DNA of 64,000 bases from Celeribacter baekdonensis B30 (lineage in GTDB: Bacteria > Pseudomonadota > Alphaproteobacteria > Rhodobacterales > Rhodobacteraceae): the NCBI RefSeq assembly GCF_000299875.1, contig NZ_AMRK01000004.1:248001-312000 (forward strand), in the 5' to 3' direction. The stretch's first letter is position 1. Each line of letters starts with the position of its first letter. Position numbers and translations under genes: made by a program. Shown piece after piece: positions 34,838-42,948 of this stretch. The notes under the pieces were generated by a model, which saw nothing but the letters and a program-made list of their open reading frames with translations, did not search any database and was not told the origin of the DNA.

Positions 34838-35230
34838 TTAGCGCATGGCACCCGGACCCATGCCCGTTTGTGGGCCAGTTTGCATGCCAAGGTGCAACCC
34901 ACATGTGCCGTCACACATCAAATACCGGCTCGAGACCCAAGCCTTTTGACCTTGCGGGGTTTGGACCTCGGCCCAGCCGCCTTGTTGATTGAGCAATTTG
35001 AGTTGAGTGCCAGACTTCAACGCCAGCAGTTTGTGATACTGCGTACCCGGTCCTGCGCGTCCGTTCAGGGTCACGCCTTTGCGGACATAAACCTGATCTT
35101 GGATTTGAACCTTCAATTGCTGCTGTTGTTGGATCGGGCGCGGCGCACTTTGAGCCACTGCGGCAAAGGGTGCGGCGACCATGGCGGCGATCAAAAGGGA
35201 TGTTGAAAGAATATGGCGACCGTGTTTCAT
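34838..35230 (-). CDS. Exported bacterial SH3-domain protein
   Basis: The 130-residue protein has a signal peptide (LLIAAMVAAPFAAVAQ, cut after AVAQS), a Gln-rich linker, then one SH3b domain: VRKGVTLNGRAGPGTQYHKLLALKSGTQLKLLNQQGGWAEVQT, QKAWVSSRYL. Two C-terminal cysteines (CDGTCG) could form a disulphide, before a Gly/Met-rich tail. SH3b domains usually bind cell-wall peptides. It stands alone. Confidence 0.87.
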   Translation of the reverse strand: MKHGRHILSTSLLIAAMVAAPFAAVAQSAPRPIQQQQQLKVQIQDQVYVRKGVTLNGRAGPGTQYHKLLALKSGTQLKLLNQQGGWAEVQTPQGQKAWVSSRYLMCDGTCGLHLGMQTGPQTGMGPGAMR

Positions 35231-35420
35231 CGGAACCTCCTATCATGCCCGTCGGCCTGTCTCACCTCTTGGGCATCTGATCATTCTACGGTGCTCCTCG
35301 GTTTTTCCGTCGCGATTTCAGTAAAAAATCCAGAAACCCCGATGATTTTCCTCGCCAAGACCGCTTGCCCTTCGTGGCCCACGCTCCTAGGTTTCGTGCA
35401 CGCAAAGATAAGGGAAAACC

Positions 35421-36566
35421 ATGGCGCAAAAACGCAGCATTTTCGAAGAGGTGGCCTCTGATGACACACCAAAAGCCGCCCCGAAAACCGGGCTGATCGA
35501 AAAACGGGGCCGGGGCGCACGCAAAGGCATCCGAGCGTGGCTCATGGTGATTTTCGCGCTGGTGATGATGATGATCGCGGTCGGCGGGCTGACCCGGCTG
35601 ACCGATTCCGGCCTCTCGATCACCGAATGGAAACCCGTGACCGGGGCTGTGCCGCCGATGGGGGATGCCGCCTGGACCGCCGAGTTTGAAAAATACCAAC
35701 AAATCCCCGAATACCAGTTGCAAAACGAGGGCATGAGCCTGTCCGAGTTCAAGAGCATCTATTGGTGGGAATGGGGCCATCGTCAGCTTGGCCGGGTGAT
35801 CGGCATGGTCTGGTTTCTGGGCTACGCGGGCTTTGCCTTGGCGCGCAAAGTGCCGACCGGATGGCACAAACGCCTGATTTTCATCGGCGCTTTGGGCGGG
35901 CTTCAGGGCGCGATTGGCTGGTGGATGGTCTCATCAGGGCTTGAGGGCACGCGGCTTGATGTCGCCTCTTATCGCCTCGCCACCCATCTGGGGCTGGCCT
36001 TTATCATCCTGGGCTTTATCGCGTGGTTTGTTTTCCTGTTGGGGCGCACCGAACCCGACTTGATGCAGGCCCGGCGCGCCACCGATAAAAAGCTTTTTGG
36101 CATGTCCACCGGCATGCTGCATTTCGCCTTTCTTCAGATCATTCTGGGCGCTTTGGTGGCCGGGATTGATGCGGGCCGAGGCTATACCGATTGGCCGCTG
36201 ATGGGCGGGCAGGTCTTGCCACCGGACCCGTTTTACATCACGCCGATCTGGCGCAATTTCTTTGAAAACCCGGCTTTGGTGCAATTTGTCCACCGTGTCA
36301 TGGGCTATCTATTGGTGATCTACGGCATCGTCTTGTGGTCCAAGGGCCGAAAATCCGCCAATCGCACCACGGCAGGGGCGTTTAACCTAATGGCAGCGGT
36401 GCTGTTTTTGCAATTGGTCTTGGGCATCGTGACCGTTCTCAACGGCGCACCTTTGCACCTTGGTATCGCGCATCAGATCGGTGCGGTGGCGCTGTTTGTC
36501 GCCATTTTGCGCGCCCGGTTCCTGAGCTTTTATCCCAAACCTCAATCGGTCCGGGAGGGCCTTTAA
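35421..36566 (+). CDS. ctaA: Heme A synthase (CtaA/Cox15)
   Basis: The 381-residue inner-membrane protein converts heme O to heme A for aa3-type cytochrome oxidase. It has about eight membrane helices. Conserved parts are VGGLTRLTDSGLSITEWKPVTGAVPP, FKSIYWWEWGHRQLGRVIGMVW, TRLDVASYRLATHLGLAF, GALVAGIDAGRGYTDWPLMGG, LVQFVHRVMGYLL and HLGIAHQIGAV, holding the paired heme-ligand histidines. The M32 peptidase gene starts two bases after its stop. Confidence 0.97.
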   Translation: MAQKRSIFEEVASDDTPKAAPKTGLIEKRGRGARKGIRAWLMVIFALVMMMIAVGGLTRLTDSGLSITEWKPVTGAVPPMGDAAWTAEFEKYQQIPEYQLQNEGMSLSEFKSIYWWEWGHRQLGRVIGMVWFLGYAGFALARKVPTGWHKRLIFIGALGGLQGAIGWWMVSSGLEGTRLDVASYRLATHLGLAFIILGFIAWFVFLLGRTEPDLMQARRATDKKLFGMSTGMLHFAFLQIILGALVAGIDAGRGYTDWPLMGGQVLPPDPFYITPIWRNFFENPALVQFVHRVMGYLLVIYGIVLWSKGRKSANRTTAGAFNLMAAVLFLQLVLGIVTVLNGAPLHLGIAHQIGAVALFVAILRARFLSFYPKPQSVREGL

Positions 36567-36568
36567 TC

Positions 36569-38050
36569 ATGTCCGCATTTGATGATCTGATGGGTTTTAC
36601 CCGTGAAACCCGTGCGCTTGGCGCCATTATGGGCCGGTTGAATTGGGATCAGGAAACCATGATGCCCAAAGGAGCCGCCGAGCAGCGTGGTGAGGAGTTC
36701 GAAGCGCTAGAGAACGTGCTTCATACCCGCAAATCCGATCCCCGTTTGGGCGATTGGCTGTCCTCGATTGATCCAAGCTCTTTGGACGCGGTGTCTCAGG
36801 CGCAGTTGCGTCACATCCGCCGGTCTTATGAACGCGCGGTCAAAATTCCGGCGCGTTTGGCGGCGGAATTGGCCAAGGTCACGTCCATGGCCCAAGGGGT
36901 CTGGGCCGAGGCCCGCGCCCGCGATGATTTCGCCCATTTCGCCCCGATGTTTGAACAGGTCGTGGCGCTGCGCCGCGAAGAGGCGGCGGCGTTGCAGCAG
37001 GGCACGGATCATGATCTTTGGGACGCGTTGCACCAAGATTACGAACCCGGCTCGTCGGGGGCGGAATTGGACGCCATGTTCGGCGCGCTGCGGCCCCGAT
37101 TGGTGGCGCTGCGCGATAAAATCATGGGGGCGGATCAGCCCAAGGGTCTCACCGGGACCTTTGATGAGGCCAAACAAATGGCGCTGACCACGGCGCTGGC
37201 GGCGAATTTTGGCTATGATTTCGCGCGCGGACGGATTGATAAGGCGGTGCATCCGTTCTCGTCGGGGTCGGGCCAGGATGTGCGCATCACCACCCGCACC
37301 AACCCCGAAGACCCGTTCAATTCGATCTACTCAACCATCCACGAGGTCGGCCACGCGTGCTATGAGCAAAACATCAATGGCGACTATCTTTTGACGCCTC
37401 TGGGCGAGGGCGTCTCTATGGGCGTGCACGAAAGCCAGTCGCGGATTTACGAGAACCAACTCGGCCGTTCGCGTGCCTTTACCGAATATCTTTTCGGCCA
37501 GATGCGCGACAGCTTTGGCGACATCGGCATCGACAGCGCCGAAGGGTTCTATGCCGCCGTCAACCGCGTCCTGCCGGGCTATATCCGCACGGAATCCGAC
37601 GAGGTGCAATACAACCTGCATGTGCTGCTGCGCTTTGATTTGGAGCGTCAGATCATTGGCGGCGATTTGGAGATTGCCGATCTGCCCGCAGCATGGGATG
37701 CGCGATTTGAGGCGGATTTTGGCGTCAAAGTCGATAAAATATCAAATGGCTGTCTTCAGGATGTGCATTGGCCGGTGGGCCTGTTTGGCTATTTTCCGAC
37801 CTATTCGCTGGGCAATGTCTACGCCGGCTGTCTGCACCAAGCCCTGCGCGCCGACGTGCCGGATTTGGACAGCGCCTTGGTCAAAGGCGACACCGCGCCC
37901 GCGACCGCGTGGTTGGCCGAGCATCTGCAACAGTTCGGCGGTCTGCGCGAGCCGCGCGACACCATCGTGCATGCCTGTGGCTTTGAGCCGACCGAAGCGC
38001 CGCTTTTGGAGTATCTTGAGGCAAAGTTTGCCGGGATTTACGGTTTCTGA
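36569..38050 (+). CDS. M32-family metallocarboxypeptidase
   Basis: The 493-residue zinc carboxypeptidase (Taq family) has the HExxH motif in YSTIHEVGHACYEQ near residue 258, the third ligand in GVSMGVHESQSRIYEN, and PGYIRTESDEVQYNLHVLLRFDLER. The N-terminus GRLNWDQETMMPKGAAEQRGE is typical. It is cytoplasmic, cutting C-terminal residues from peptides. Its stop overlaps the next start (TGATG). Confidence 0.95.
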   Translation: MSAFDDLMGFTRETRALGAIMGRLNWDQETMMPKGAAEQRGEEFEALENVLHTRKSDPRLGDWLSSIDPSSLDAVSQAQLRHIRRSYERAVKIPARLAAELAKVTSMAQGVWAEARARDDFAHFAPMFEQVVALRREEAAALQQGTDHDLWDALHQDYEPGSSGAELDAMFGALRPRLVALRDKIMGADQPKGLTGTFDEAKQMALTTALAANFGYDFARGRIDKAVHPFSSGSGQDVRITTRTNPEDPFNSIYSTIHEVGHACYEQNINGDYLLTPLGEGVSMGVHESQSRIYENQLGRSRAFTEYLFGQMRDSFGDIGIDSAEGFYAAVNRVLPGYIRTESDEVQYNLHVLLRFDLERQIIGGDLEIADLPAAWDARFEADFGVKVDKISNGCLQDVHWPVGLFGYFPTYSLGNVYAGCLHQALRADVPDLDSALVKGDTAPATAWLAEHLQQFGGLREPRDTIVHACGFEPTEAPLLEYLEAKFAGIYGF

Positions 38051-38475
38051 TGGCGAATGTGATGGACAAACCCGCGCTGGAGGCCTTTCTGGCGCGGGAG
38101 TTTACCGAAGTGGGCGATGTGTTGAGCGTCGAGACCGTTACAAACGACGCCGTGACCCTGCGCCTCACCCCCGACGCGCGCCATATCCGCCCCGGCGGCA
38201 CGCTCTCAGGTCCCACGATGTTCCTCCTGGCCGATGTGGCGCTTTACTTTGCCATCCTCGCCAAAATCGGCCCGGTCGCCTTGGCCGTGACCACCAATGC
38301 CCACATTGATTTCATGCGCAAACCCGCCGCCGATCTGCCGCTTTTGGGCGAAGCGCGGTTGTTGAAACTCGGCAAAACCTTGGCCGTGGGACAGGTTGCA
38401 ATTCGCAATCCCGGCTCGGACACGGTCTTGGCGCAGGCGTCACTGACCTATGCCATTCCGCCGAACAGGGCGTGA
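38050..38475 (+). CDS. PaaI-family hotdog thioesterase
   Basis: The 141-residue hotdog-fold protein has RHIRPGGTLSGPTMFLLADVALYFAILAKIG, the PaaI-like helix with an Asp in place for catalysis, and NAHIDFMRKPAADLPLLGEARLLKLGKTLAVGQV. It probably hydrolyses acyl-CoA thioesters; substrate unknown. It is translationally coupled to the M32 peptidase gene. Confidence 0.9.
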   Translation: MANVMDKPALEAFLAREFTEVGDVLSVETVTNDAVTLRLTPDARHIRPGGTLSGPTMFLLADVALYFAILAKIGPVALAVTTNAHIDFMRKPAADLPLLGEARLLKLGKTLAVGQVAIRNPGSDTVLAQASLTYAIPPNRA

Positions 38476-38624
38476 GGTGGAGTTGGGGGCGAGGGATTGG
38501 TTTCTGGAGGGCAGAATGTCCGGTTTGAGGCCAAAACGACGGATGCTGCAAGTTCAACAAATGTCCGCTATGTGTAGGCACCTGTCACCGTCCCCCCCTG
38601 TTATGTTCAAAAGGAAATTCAGGA

Positions 38625-39191
38625 ATGCTTGATGCGCTTACGTTCAAAGCGGAAATTCTTGAGCCGATACTTACTGAGTTTAGGGAACAACCCCACTCGC
38701 TCCACAAAGGGTTTTGCGCCATTTGGTCGCTGGATTCCTACGCGTCACACTGCGCATTCCAATGTCGTGATATGCAAAAACTCACTCAATCCCAACGCGG
38801 CAAAATCGAAGAGAGATTTAAAGATCGGCTGCAAGATGACCTACATGATGATGCATGGAAATTTCGCCTCATCCGACAGGCGTCGAATGCAACCAAGCAT
38901 GCAGTGAGAAGAAATAAGGACGAAGATGTTCCCAGCTCCAAAGGCGTCGCTTCAGAACCTATAGACGGTTGGTTGTGGTATTGGTCCGGGGCATCCCACT
39001 GGGGAAATCAAGTTGTAATTGATGTTTCATGGACCTTTGACCAAGAAAGCCAGTCTTGGTTTGACGGAAAGAGGCGAGAAGTGAAGCCTGGTCCATTTTT
39101 TAAATGGGTTCCTCTCCTCGACATAATCGATCCATGCGCAGAGCATATCGAACGTGGGCTGGAATCTGAGACGGTTGGTCGGGAAGGTTAG
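38625..39191 (+). CDS. Orphan hypothetical protein of AT-richer composition
   Basis: The 188-residue soluble protein has no signal peptide and no family I recognise. It is rich in Trp, Lys and His: SLHKGFCAIWSLDSYASHCAF, a helix KFRLIRQASNATKHAVRR, then a Trp-rich strand region GWLWYWSGASHWGNQVVIDVSW. Its codons are visibly less GC-biased than the neighbours, and no partner gene lies beside it. That points to recent acquisition of a single gene. The motif RQASNATKH in a helix recalls small HEPN-like proteins, but this is only an impression. Confidence 0.7.
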   Translation: MLDALTFKAEILEPILTEFREQPHSLHKGFCAIWSLDSYASHCAFQCRDMQKLTQSQRGKIEERFKDRLQDDLHDDAWKFRLIRQASNATKHAVRRNKDEDVPSSKGVASEPIDGWLWYWSGASHWGNQVVIDVSWTFDQESQSWFDGKRREVKPGPFFKWVPLLDIIDPCAEHIERGLESETVGREG

Positions 39192-39332
39192 CAGCGGCAA
39201 CCTTGGGAGCTGGCACCTGCTGCCATCAGGTGGATGGTCCATTTGGGCCGTAGGCGGACTTGGCAAGCCTAAGCCCCAATGCCCGCTTCGTCCGACCTTC
39301 ACACCCAGCACGAAATCCCCCAGTTATGCTCC

Positions 39333-40550
39333 TCAAAGCGCCCCCCGCGCCACGAACCAGGGTTCGCATTGGCTGCGGATGTAGGGCCAGAGTTTGGGGC
39401 AGCCTTTGGCGATTTTGACGCCGACGCGGGCATCGAGTTGGTGCAGTTTCACGTCATAGGTGCGCCATGAGCCGCCGTCATCGGCCAGATTGTGCAGCAC
39501 GGGTTGGACCCGGTCGATGGATTTGGCAAAGATCGCGGTCGGGGTTTGGGCGGCTTCGAAGTCTTCCCAAATGGCGCGGAATTCGGCGCCTTGCTCAGGT
39601 GGCAACAGGCCAAACAGGCGGTCTGCGGCTTTGATCTCGGCCTCTTCTTGTGCCTTCTGCGCCTCGGGCGTCACCGCGCCATGGATCGGCGTGTCGCCTG
39701 CATCAATCTCGACAATATCGTGCAGCAACAACATCTTGAGCGCCATAGCAATGTCCACGCCGTCCTGCGCCTGATCCGCAAGCGTTAGGGCGTAGAGCAT
39801 GATGTGCCAAGAGTGTTCACCGGTGTTTTCCTTGCGCGAGCCATCGGCAATGGGCGTGGCGCGGTAGACCGATTTCAGCCGATCCGCCTCACACCAAAAG
39901 GCAAAGCGGGCGGCGAGGGCGGGGTCCACCGGCTCGCCATAAAACCCGGCACGGGTGAATTCGAACAGGTCGGGCAGGATGTCTTTGGTCTTGGTGGCGC
40001 GGCCTTGGGTCAGGTTGGTCGCGACGATGTGACGTTCGTCGTCTTGCTGTTCCGGCGCGCCGATGGATTGCAGCGCGGGGGCGAGGAAATCAATTGCCTT
40101 GGCATAGCGCGCGGTCGGGCTTTGCATCGCTTCGAACTCTTCCCAGGTGGCGCGAAAGCGGCGGCGCAGATCCTCGGGCAAGAGGCCGTAAATGCGATCC
40201 GCGGCGGCCTCTTCCAACGCGGCGACAGAGGCGGGGTTGTGGGTGATGTGGATCGGATGATCGCCCGCATCGACCTCAACAATATCATGCAGCATCAGCA
40301 TTTCGATGACGCGGGAGATGTCCACGTCCGGCCCGGCCATGGGCGCGCACAGGAGCGCCAAAAGGGCGGCGTGCCAGGAATGTTCGGCGGAGTTTTCAAA
40401 CCGCGAGCGATCCATCAATTGATTGGCGCGCAACACGGTTTTAAGCCGATCCGCCTCCCGCAAAAATGCATATTGGGCATTCAGTCGGGTGGACTCTTGC
40501 ACCGTCAATTCGGGCAAAGCGGGCAGGGTGGCGTCAATATTCAATGTCAT
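39333..40550 (-). CDS. Tandem HD-domain protein (two HD_3/YfbR-like domains fused)
   Basis: The 405-residue protein contains two copies of an HD hydrolase. Copy 1 (about residues 20-200) has EADRLKTVLRANQLMDRSRFENSAEHSWH and MLMLHDIVEVDAGDHPIH. Copy 2 (about 215-400) has EADRLKSVYRATPIADGSRKENTGEHSWH and MLLLHDIVEIDAGDTPIH. Both keep the metal ligands H..HD..D. Single-domain relatives are 5'-deoxynucleotidases or related phosphohydrolases of ~180 residues. The start at 40550 lies inside the end of the upstream small gene (17-base overlap). Confidence 0.9.
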   Translation of the reverse strand: MTLNIDATLPALPELTVQESTRLNAQYAFLREADRLKTVLRANQLMDRSRFENSAEHSWHAALLALLCAPMAGPDVDISRVIEMLMLHDIVEVDAGDHPIHITHNPASVAALEEAAADRIYGLLPEDLRRRFRATWEEFEAMQSPTARYAKAIDFLAPALQSIGAPEQQDDERHIVATNLTQGRATKTKDILPDLFEFTRAGFYGEPVDPALAARFAFWCEADRLKSVYRATPIADGSRKENTGEHSWHIMLYALTLADQAQDGVDIAMALKMLLLHDIVEIDAGDTPIHGAVTPEAQKAQEEAEIKAADRLFGLLPPEQGAEFRAIWEDFEAAQTPTAIFAKSIDRVQPVLHNLADDGGSWRTYDVKLHQLDARVGVKIAKGCPKLWPYIRSQCEPWFVARGAL

Positions 40551-40803
40551 CCTCGGCACTGGGCGGGGGCACGGAGGCAGCCAGTCCCTTTTTCGCCTCT
40601 TCAATGCGTTTTTCAAGGTAAACGCGCGCCCGTTTTTCCGACAGGCGCACGCGGGCAGAGGTCAAAAACGCCTCCTGTGTGGTGACAGAGGAGGCGCCGA
40701 TGACGCGGGCCACATCCTGAATGAGTTCGTCCGTGCCGACAATATCCAAGGCGTCGATTGTGTCCTTGGCCAAGGCGTCGGCCAGATCTTCCATGATGCT
40801 CAT
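40534..40803 (-). CDS. Conserved small acidic protein, unknown function
   Basis: The 89-residue protein is helical, without membrane segment: MEDLADALAKDTIDALDIVGTDELIQDVARVIGASSVTTQEAFLTSARVRLSEKRARVYLEKRIEEAKKG, then a Pro/acidic tail ending DDIEY. It overlaps the tandem HD gene downstream and follows the alpha/beta hydrolase gene by 25 bases, so all three likely share a transcript. I do not recognise a characterised family. Confidence 0.75.
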   Translation of the reverse strand: MSIMEDLADALAKDTIDALDIVGTDELIQDVARVIGASSVTTQEAFLTSARVRLSEKRARVYLEKRIEEAKKGLAASVPPPSAEDDIEY

Positions 40804-40828
40804 CGTAGGACCCTCTGAAAGCGGCGGA

Positions 40829-41482
40829 TTAGCGGCTGGTTTCGGTCAGACGGCGGCGGACATAGGCGTCGACCGAGCTGATCATATGTTCCATATGCGG
40901 ATCTTCAAAGAAGTGACCCGCACCTTCGACCTCTTCATGGGTGATGGTAATGCCCTTTTGCTCATGCAACTTGGCGACCAGGGACTGGGTGTCTTTTGGC
41001 GGGGCGACGCGGTCGGCCGTGCCGTTGATCACCAGACCCGAGGCCGGGCAGGGTGCGAGGAAGGAGAAATCATACATATTGGCGGGTGGGGCGACCGAGA
41101 TAAAGCCGGAGATTTCCGGGCGGCGCATCAAAAGCTGCATCCCGATCCAGGCCCCAAAGCTAAAGCCCGCGACCCAGCAATGTTTGGCATTGGGGTTCAT
41201 GGATTGCAGATAATCGAGCGCGGAGGCGGCATCTGACAACTCACCCACACCTTGATCATATTCGCCCTGCGACCGGCCCACGCCACGGAAGTTAAACCGC
41301 AAAACGGTAAAGCCCATTTGGTGGAAGGCATAATGCAGATTATAGACCACGCGATTGTTCATCGTGCCGCCGAATTGCGGATGGGGATGAAGAATGATGG
41401 CGATGGGGGCGTCTTTAGCGCGTTGCGGATGGTAGCGGCCTTCAAGCCGGCCTTCTGGGCCGGGAAAAATCACTTCGGGCAT
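40829..41482 (-). CDS. Alpha/beta hydrolase, YsfF/dienelactone-hydrolase-like
   Basis: The 217-residue cytoplasmic hydrolase has the oxyanion region LHPHPQFGGTMNNRVVYNL, VLRFNFRGVGRSQGEYDQG, nucleophile GFSFG with Ser108, acid in NGTADRVAPP and base in EGAGHFF. It is the compact type often annotated as a CocE/NonD or serine aminopeptidase-like hydrolase. Substrate unknown. It heads the three-gene minus-strand unit. Confidence 0.9.
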   Translation of the reverse strand: MPEVIFPGPEGRLEGRYHPQRAKDAPIAIILHPHPQFGGTMNNRVVYNLHYAFHQMGFTVLRFNFRGVGRSQGEYDQGVGELSDAASALDYLQSMNPNAKHCWVAGFSFGAWIGMQLLMRRPEISGFISVAPPANMYDFSFLAPCPASGLVINGTADRVAPPKDTQSLVAKLHEQKGITITHEEVEGAGHFFEDPHMEHMISSVDAYVRRRLTETSR

Positions 41483-41626
41483 TGGGTCCCTGTCTCCTGT
41501 TCCGTTCCGCGGGCCAGCTTACGTTGCACACACCGAATTATGTGGCGCGCAAGGAGGGCCCGAGCGGAACGAGCCCTGTCGGGCTGTCGCTTTTGCTCTC
41601 GTTTTTCCACCGCGCTGCCTTTATAG

Positions 41627-41655
41627 TTGACGAAATCTCTCGGGCAATTTAGAAA
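41627..41655 (+). promoter_or_regulatory. Sigma-70-like promoter of the iscR-suf operon
   Basis: TTGACG (41627-41632), a 17-base spacer and TAGAAA (41650-41655). The -10 lies inside the ICE palindrome, so a repressor there would block the polymerase. Confidence 0.65.
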
Positions 41656-41665
41656 CATTCTAAAT
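41647..41665. promoter_or_regulatory. Irr/ICE-type iron-control palindrome
   Basis: ATTTAGAA (41647-41654) and TTCTAAAT (41658-41665) are exact reverse complements around ACA. TTTAGAA-N3-TTCTAAA is the form described for Irr (iron control element) sites of alphaproteobacteria. It overlaps the -10 of the suf promoter, which fits repression when heme/iron is low. Confidence 0.78.
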
Positions 41666-41900
41666 CTGCGTGAGCGACCGCGCGGGAGTGGTATGGAGGT
41701 AAGGCTCCACGCCGCATACGTCAATGTATTTGCGCCGTTTTTCGCCTCATTACGAAGGGGAAACGCGCGGAAATGCGCCAAAACGGCCCCTGTGACCGCT
41801 CGTGTCGTCATTGATGCGGTGTTTGGAGCGTTTAAGAAGCGGATTACGCCGCGATGATCGGGCCAAAATGGTTTCGGATCGCATCAAGAGGGACACTGAC

Positions 41901-42362
41901 ATGAAGTTGTCGACCAAAGGACGTTATGCAATGGTGGCGCTCGCGGATTTGGCGTTGCAGCCGGACAATGCGCTATTGTCGCTGGCGGAGATTTCCAAAC
42001 GCCAGGACATTTCGTTGCCCTATCTGGAGCAACTGTTCGTCAAACTGCGCCGGGCCGATTTGGTGATCTCGGTGCGCGGTCCGGGCGGCGGTTATAAATT
42101 GGCGCGACCGGCCTCGGAAATCCGGGTTTCTGACATCATGGGGGCGGTGGATGAAACCGTGTCGGCGATGCACACCGGGGCCGGGGCCTCGGGCGGTGTC
42201 TCCGGGTCACGGGCGCAGAGCATGACCAACCGGTTGTGGGAGGGCCTGTCGGCGCATGTCTATGTGTTCTTGCATCAAACCCGGCTTTCGGACGTGATCC
42301 GCAACGAATTGCGGCCCTGTCCGGCGGTGCCGACCCTGTTTGCGGTTGTGGATGAGGACTAA
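41901..42362 (+). CDS. iscR: Rrf2-family regulator IscR with a single cysteine
   Basis: The 153-residue protein has the Rrf2 winged helix: MKLSTKGRYAMVALADLAL, LAEISKRQDISLPYLEQLFVKLRRADLVISVRGPGGGY. The three-cysteine [2Fe-2S] cluster motif of enterobacterial IscR is absent: the matching stretch reads TGAGASGGVSGSRAQSM. The only cysteine is Cys140 in ELRPCPAVP. Single-cysteine IscR is known from Rhodobacter. It heads the suf operon, which it probably controls. Confidence 0.92.
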   Translation: MKLSTKGRYAMVALADLALQPDNALLSLAEISKRQDISLPYLEQLFVKLRRADLVISVRGPGGGYKLARPASEIRVSDIMGAVDETVSAMHTGAGASGGVSGSRAQSMTNRLWEGLSAHVYVFLHQTRLSDVIRNELRPCPAVPTLFAVVDED

Positions 42363-42366
42363 GGCA

Positions 42367-42948
42367 ATGCCACGTATCGCCATTCTTGATGCGCATCCGG
42401 GGGCGGGGCGGTTTTGTACTGCGCTGGCGGACAGCTATGCCACCGCGGCACAAGAGGCCGGGGCCGACATCAGACGGATTGTGCTGCGTGACATGGCATT
42501 CGACCCGATCTTGCACAATGGGTACGCTCAGGTGCAACCCCTTGAGCCGGATCTTGAAGCCGCGTTTGAGGCGATCGAATGGTGCGATCATTTTGCCCTG
42601 TTTTATCCCACATGGTGGGGCGGGCATCCCGCCCTGTTGCAGGGCTTTTTTGAACGCACATTCTTGCCCGGAACGGCGTTTAAGTATCACGAAAACGATC
42701 CGTTTTGGGACAAGCTCCTCAAAGGCCGTACCGCGGAGGCGATCACCACGATGGACACGCCCGCGCTGTATTACCGCATGATGAACCGCAATGCTGGACC
42801 CAACCGGATGAAGCGCACGATCCTTGAATTCACCGGCATGAAGGCCAAGGTGCGCCTGATTGGATCGCTGCGCAACACCTCCGAAGATCAGCGCAAGGCG
42901 CTTCTCAAGTGGGCGGGCAAACGTGGCGCGGCCAAGGGGGCATCATGA
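42367..42948 (+). CDS. NAD(P)H-dependent flavodoxin-fold oxidoreductase
   Basis: The 193-residue protein has the flavodoxin-like fold of NQO1/MdaB-type quinone reductases: ILDAHPGAGRFCTALADSY near the start, DHFALFYPTWWGGHPALLQGFFERTFLPGTAFKY for the FMN/FAD-binding and substrate face. It lies 4 bases after iscR and overlaps the next start (ATGA), so it is part of the suf operon. It could supply electrons or protect against quinone stress, by inference. Confidence 0.88.
   Translation: MPRIAILDAHPGAGRFCTALADSYATAAQEAGADIRRIVLRDMAFDPILHNGYAQVQPLEPDLEAAFEAIEWCDHFALFYPTWWGGHPALLQGFFERTFLPGTAFKYHENDPFWDKLLKGRTAEAITTMDTPALYYRMMNRNAGPNRMKRTILEFTGMKAKVRLIGSLRNTSEDQRKALLKWAGKRGAAKGAS

Larger units (their letters stand above)
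41483..41900. other. Divergent control region upstream of iscR-suf
   Basis: This 418-base gap separates the hydrolase gene from iscR. It contains a sigma-70-like promoter overlapping an Irr/ICE-type palindrome (41627-41665), leaving a roughly 240-base leader before iscR. A 76-codon frame inside the leader has no support. Confidence 0.7.

Noticed and set aside
41627-41857. 76-codon frame in the iscR leader
   Set aside because: Starts within the -35 box, lacks a ribosome site and shows no family traits.
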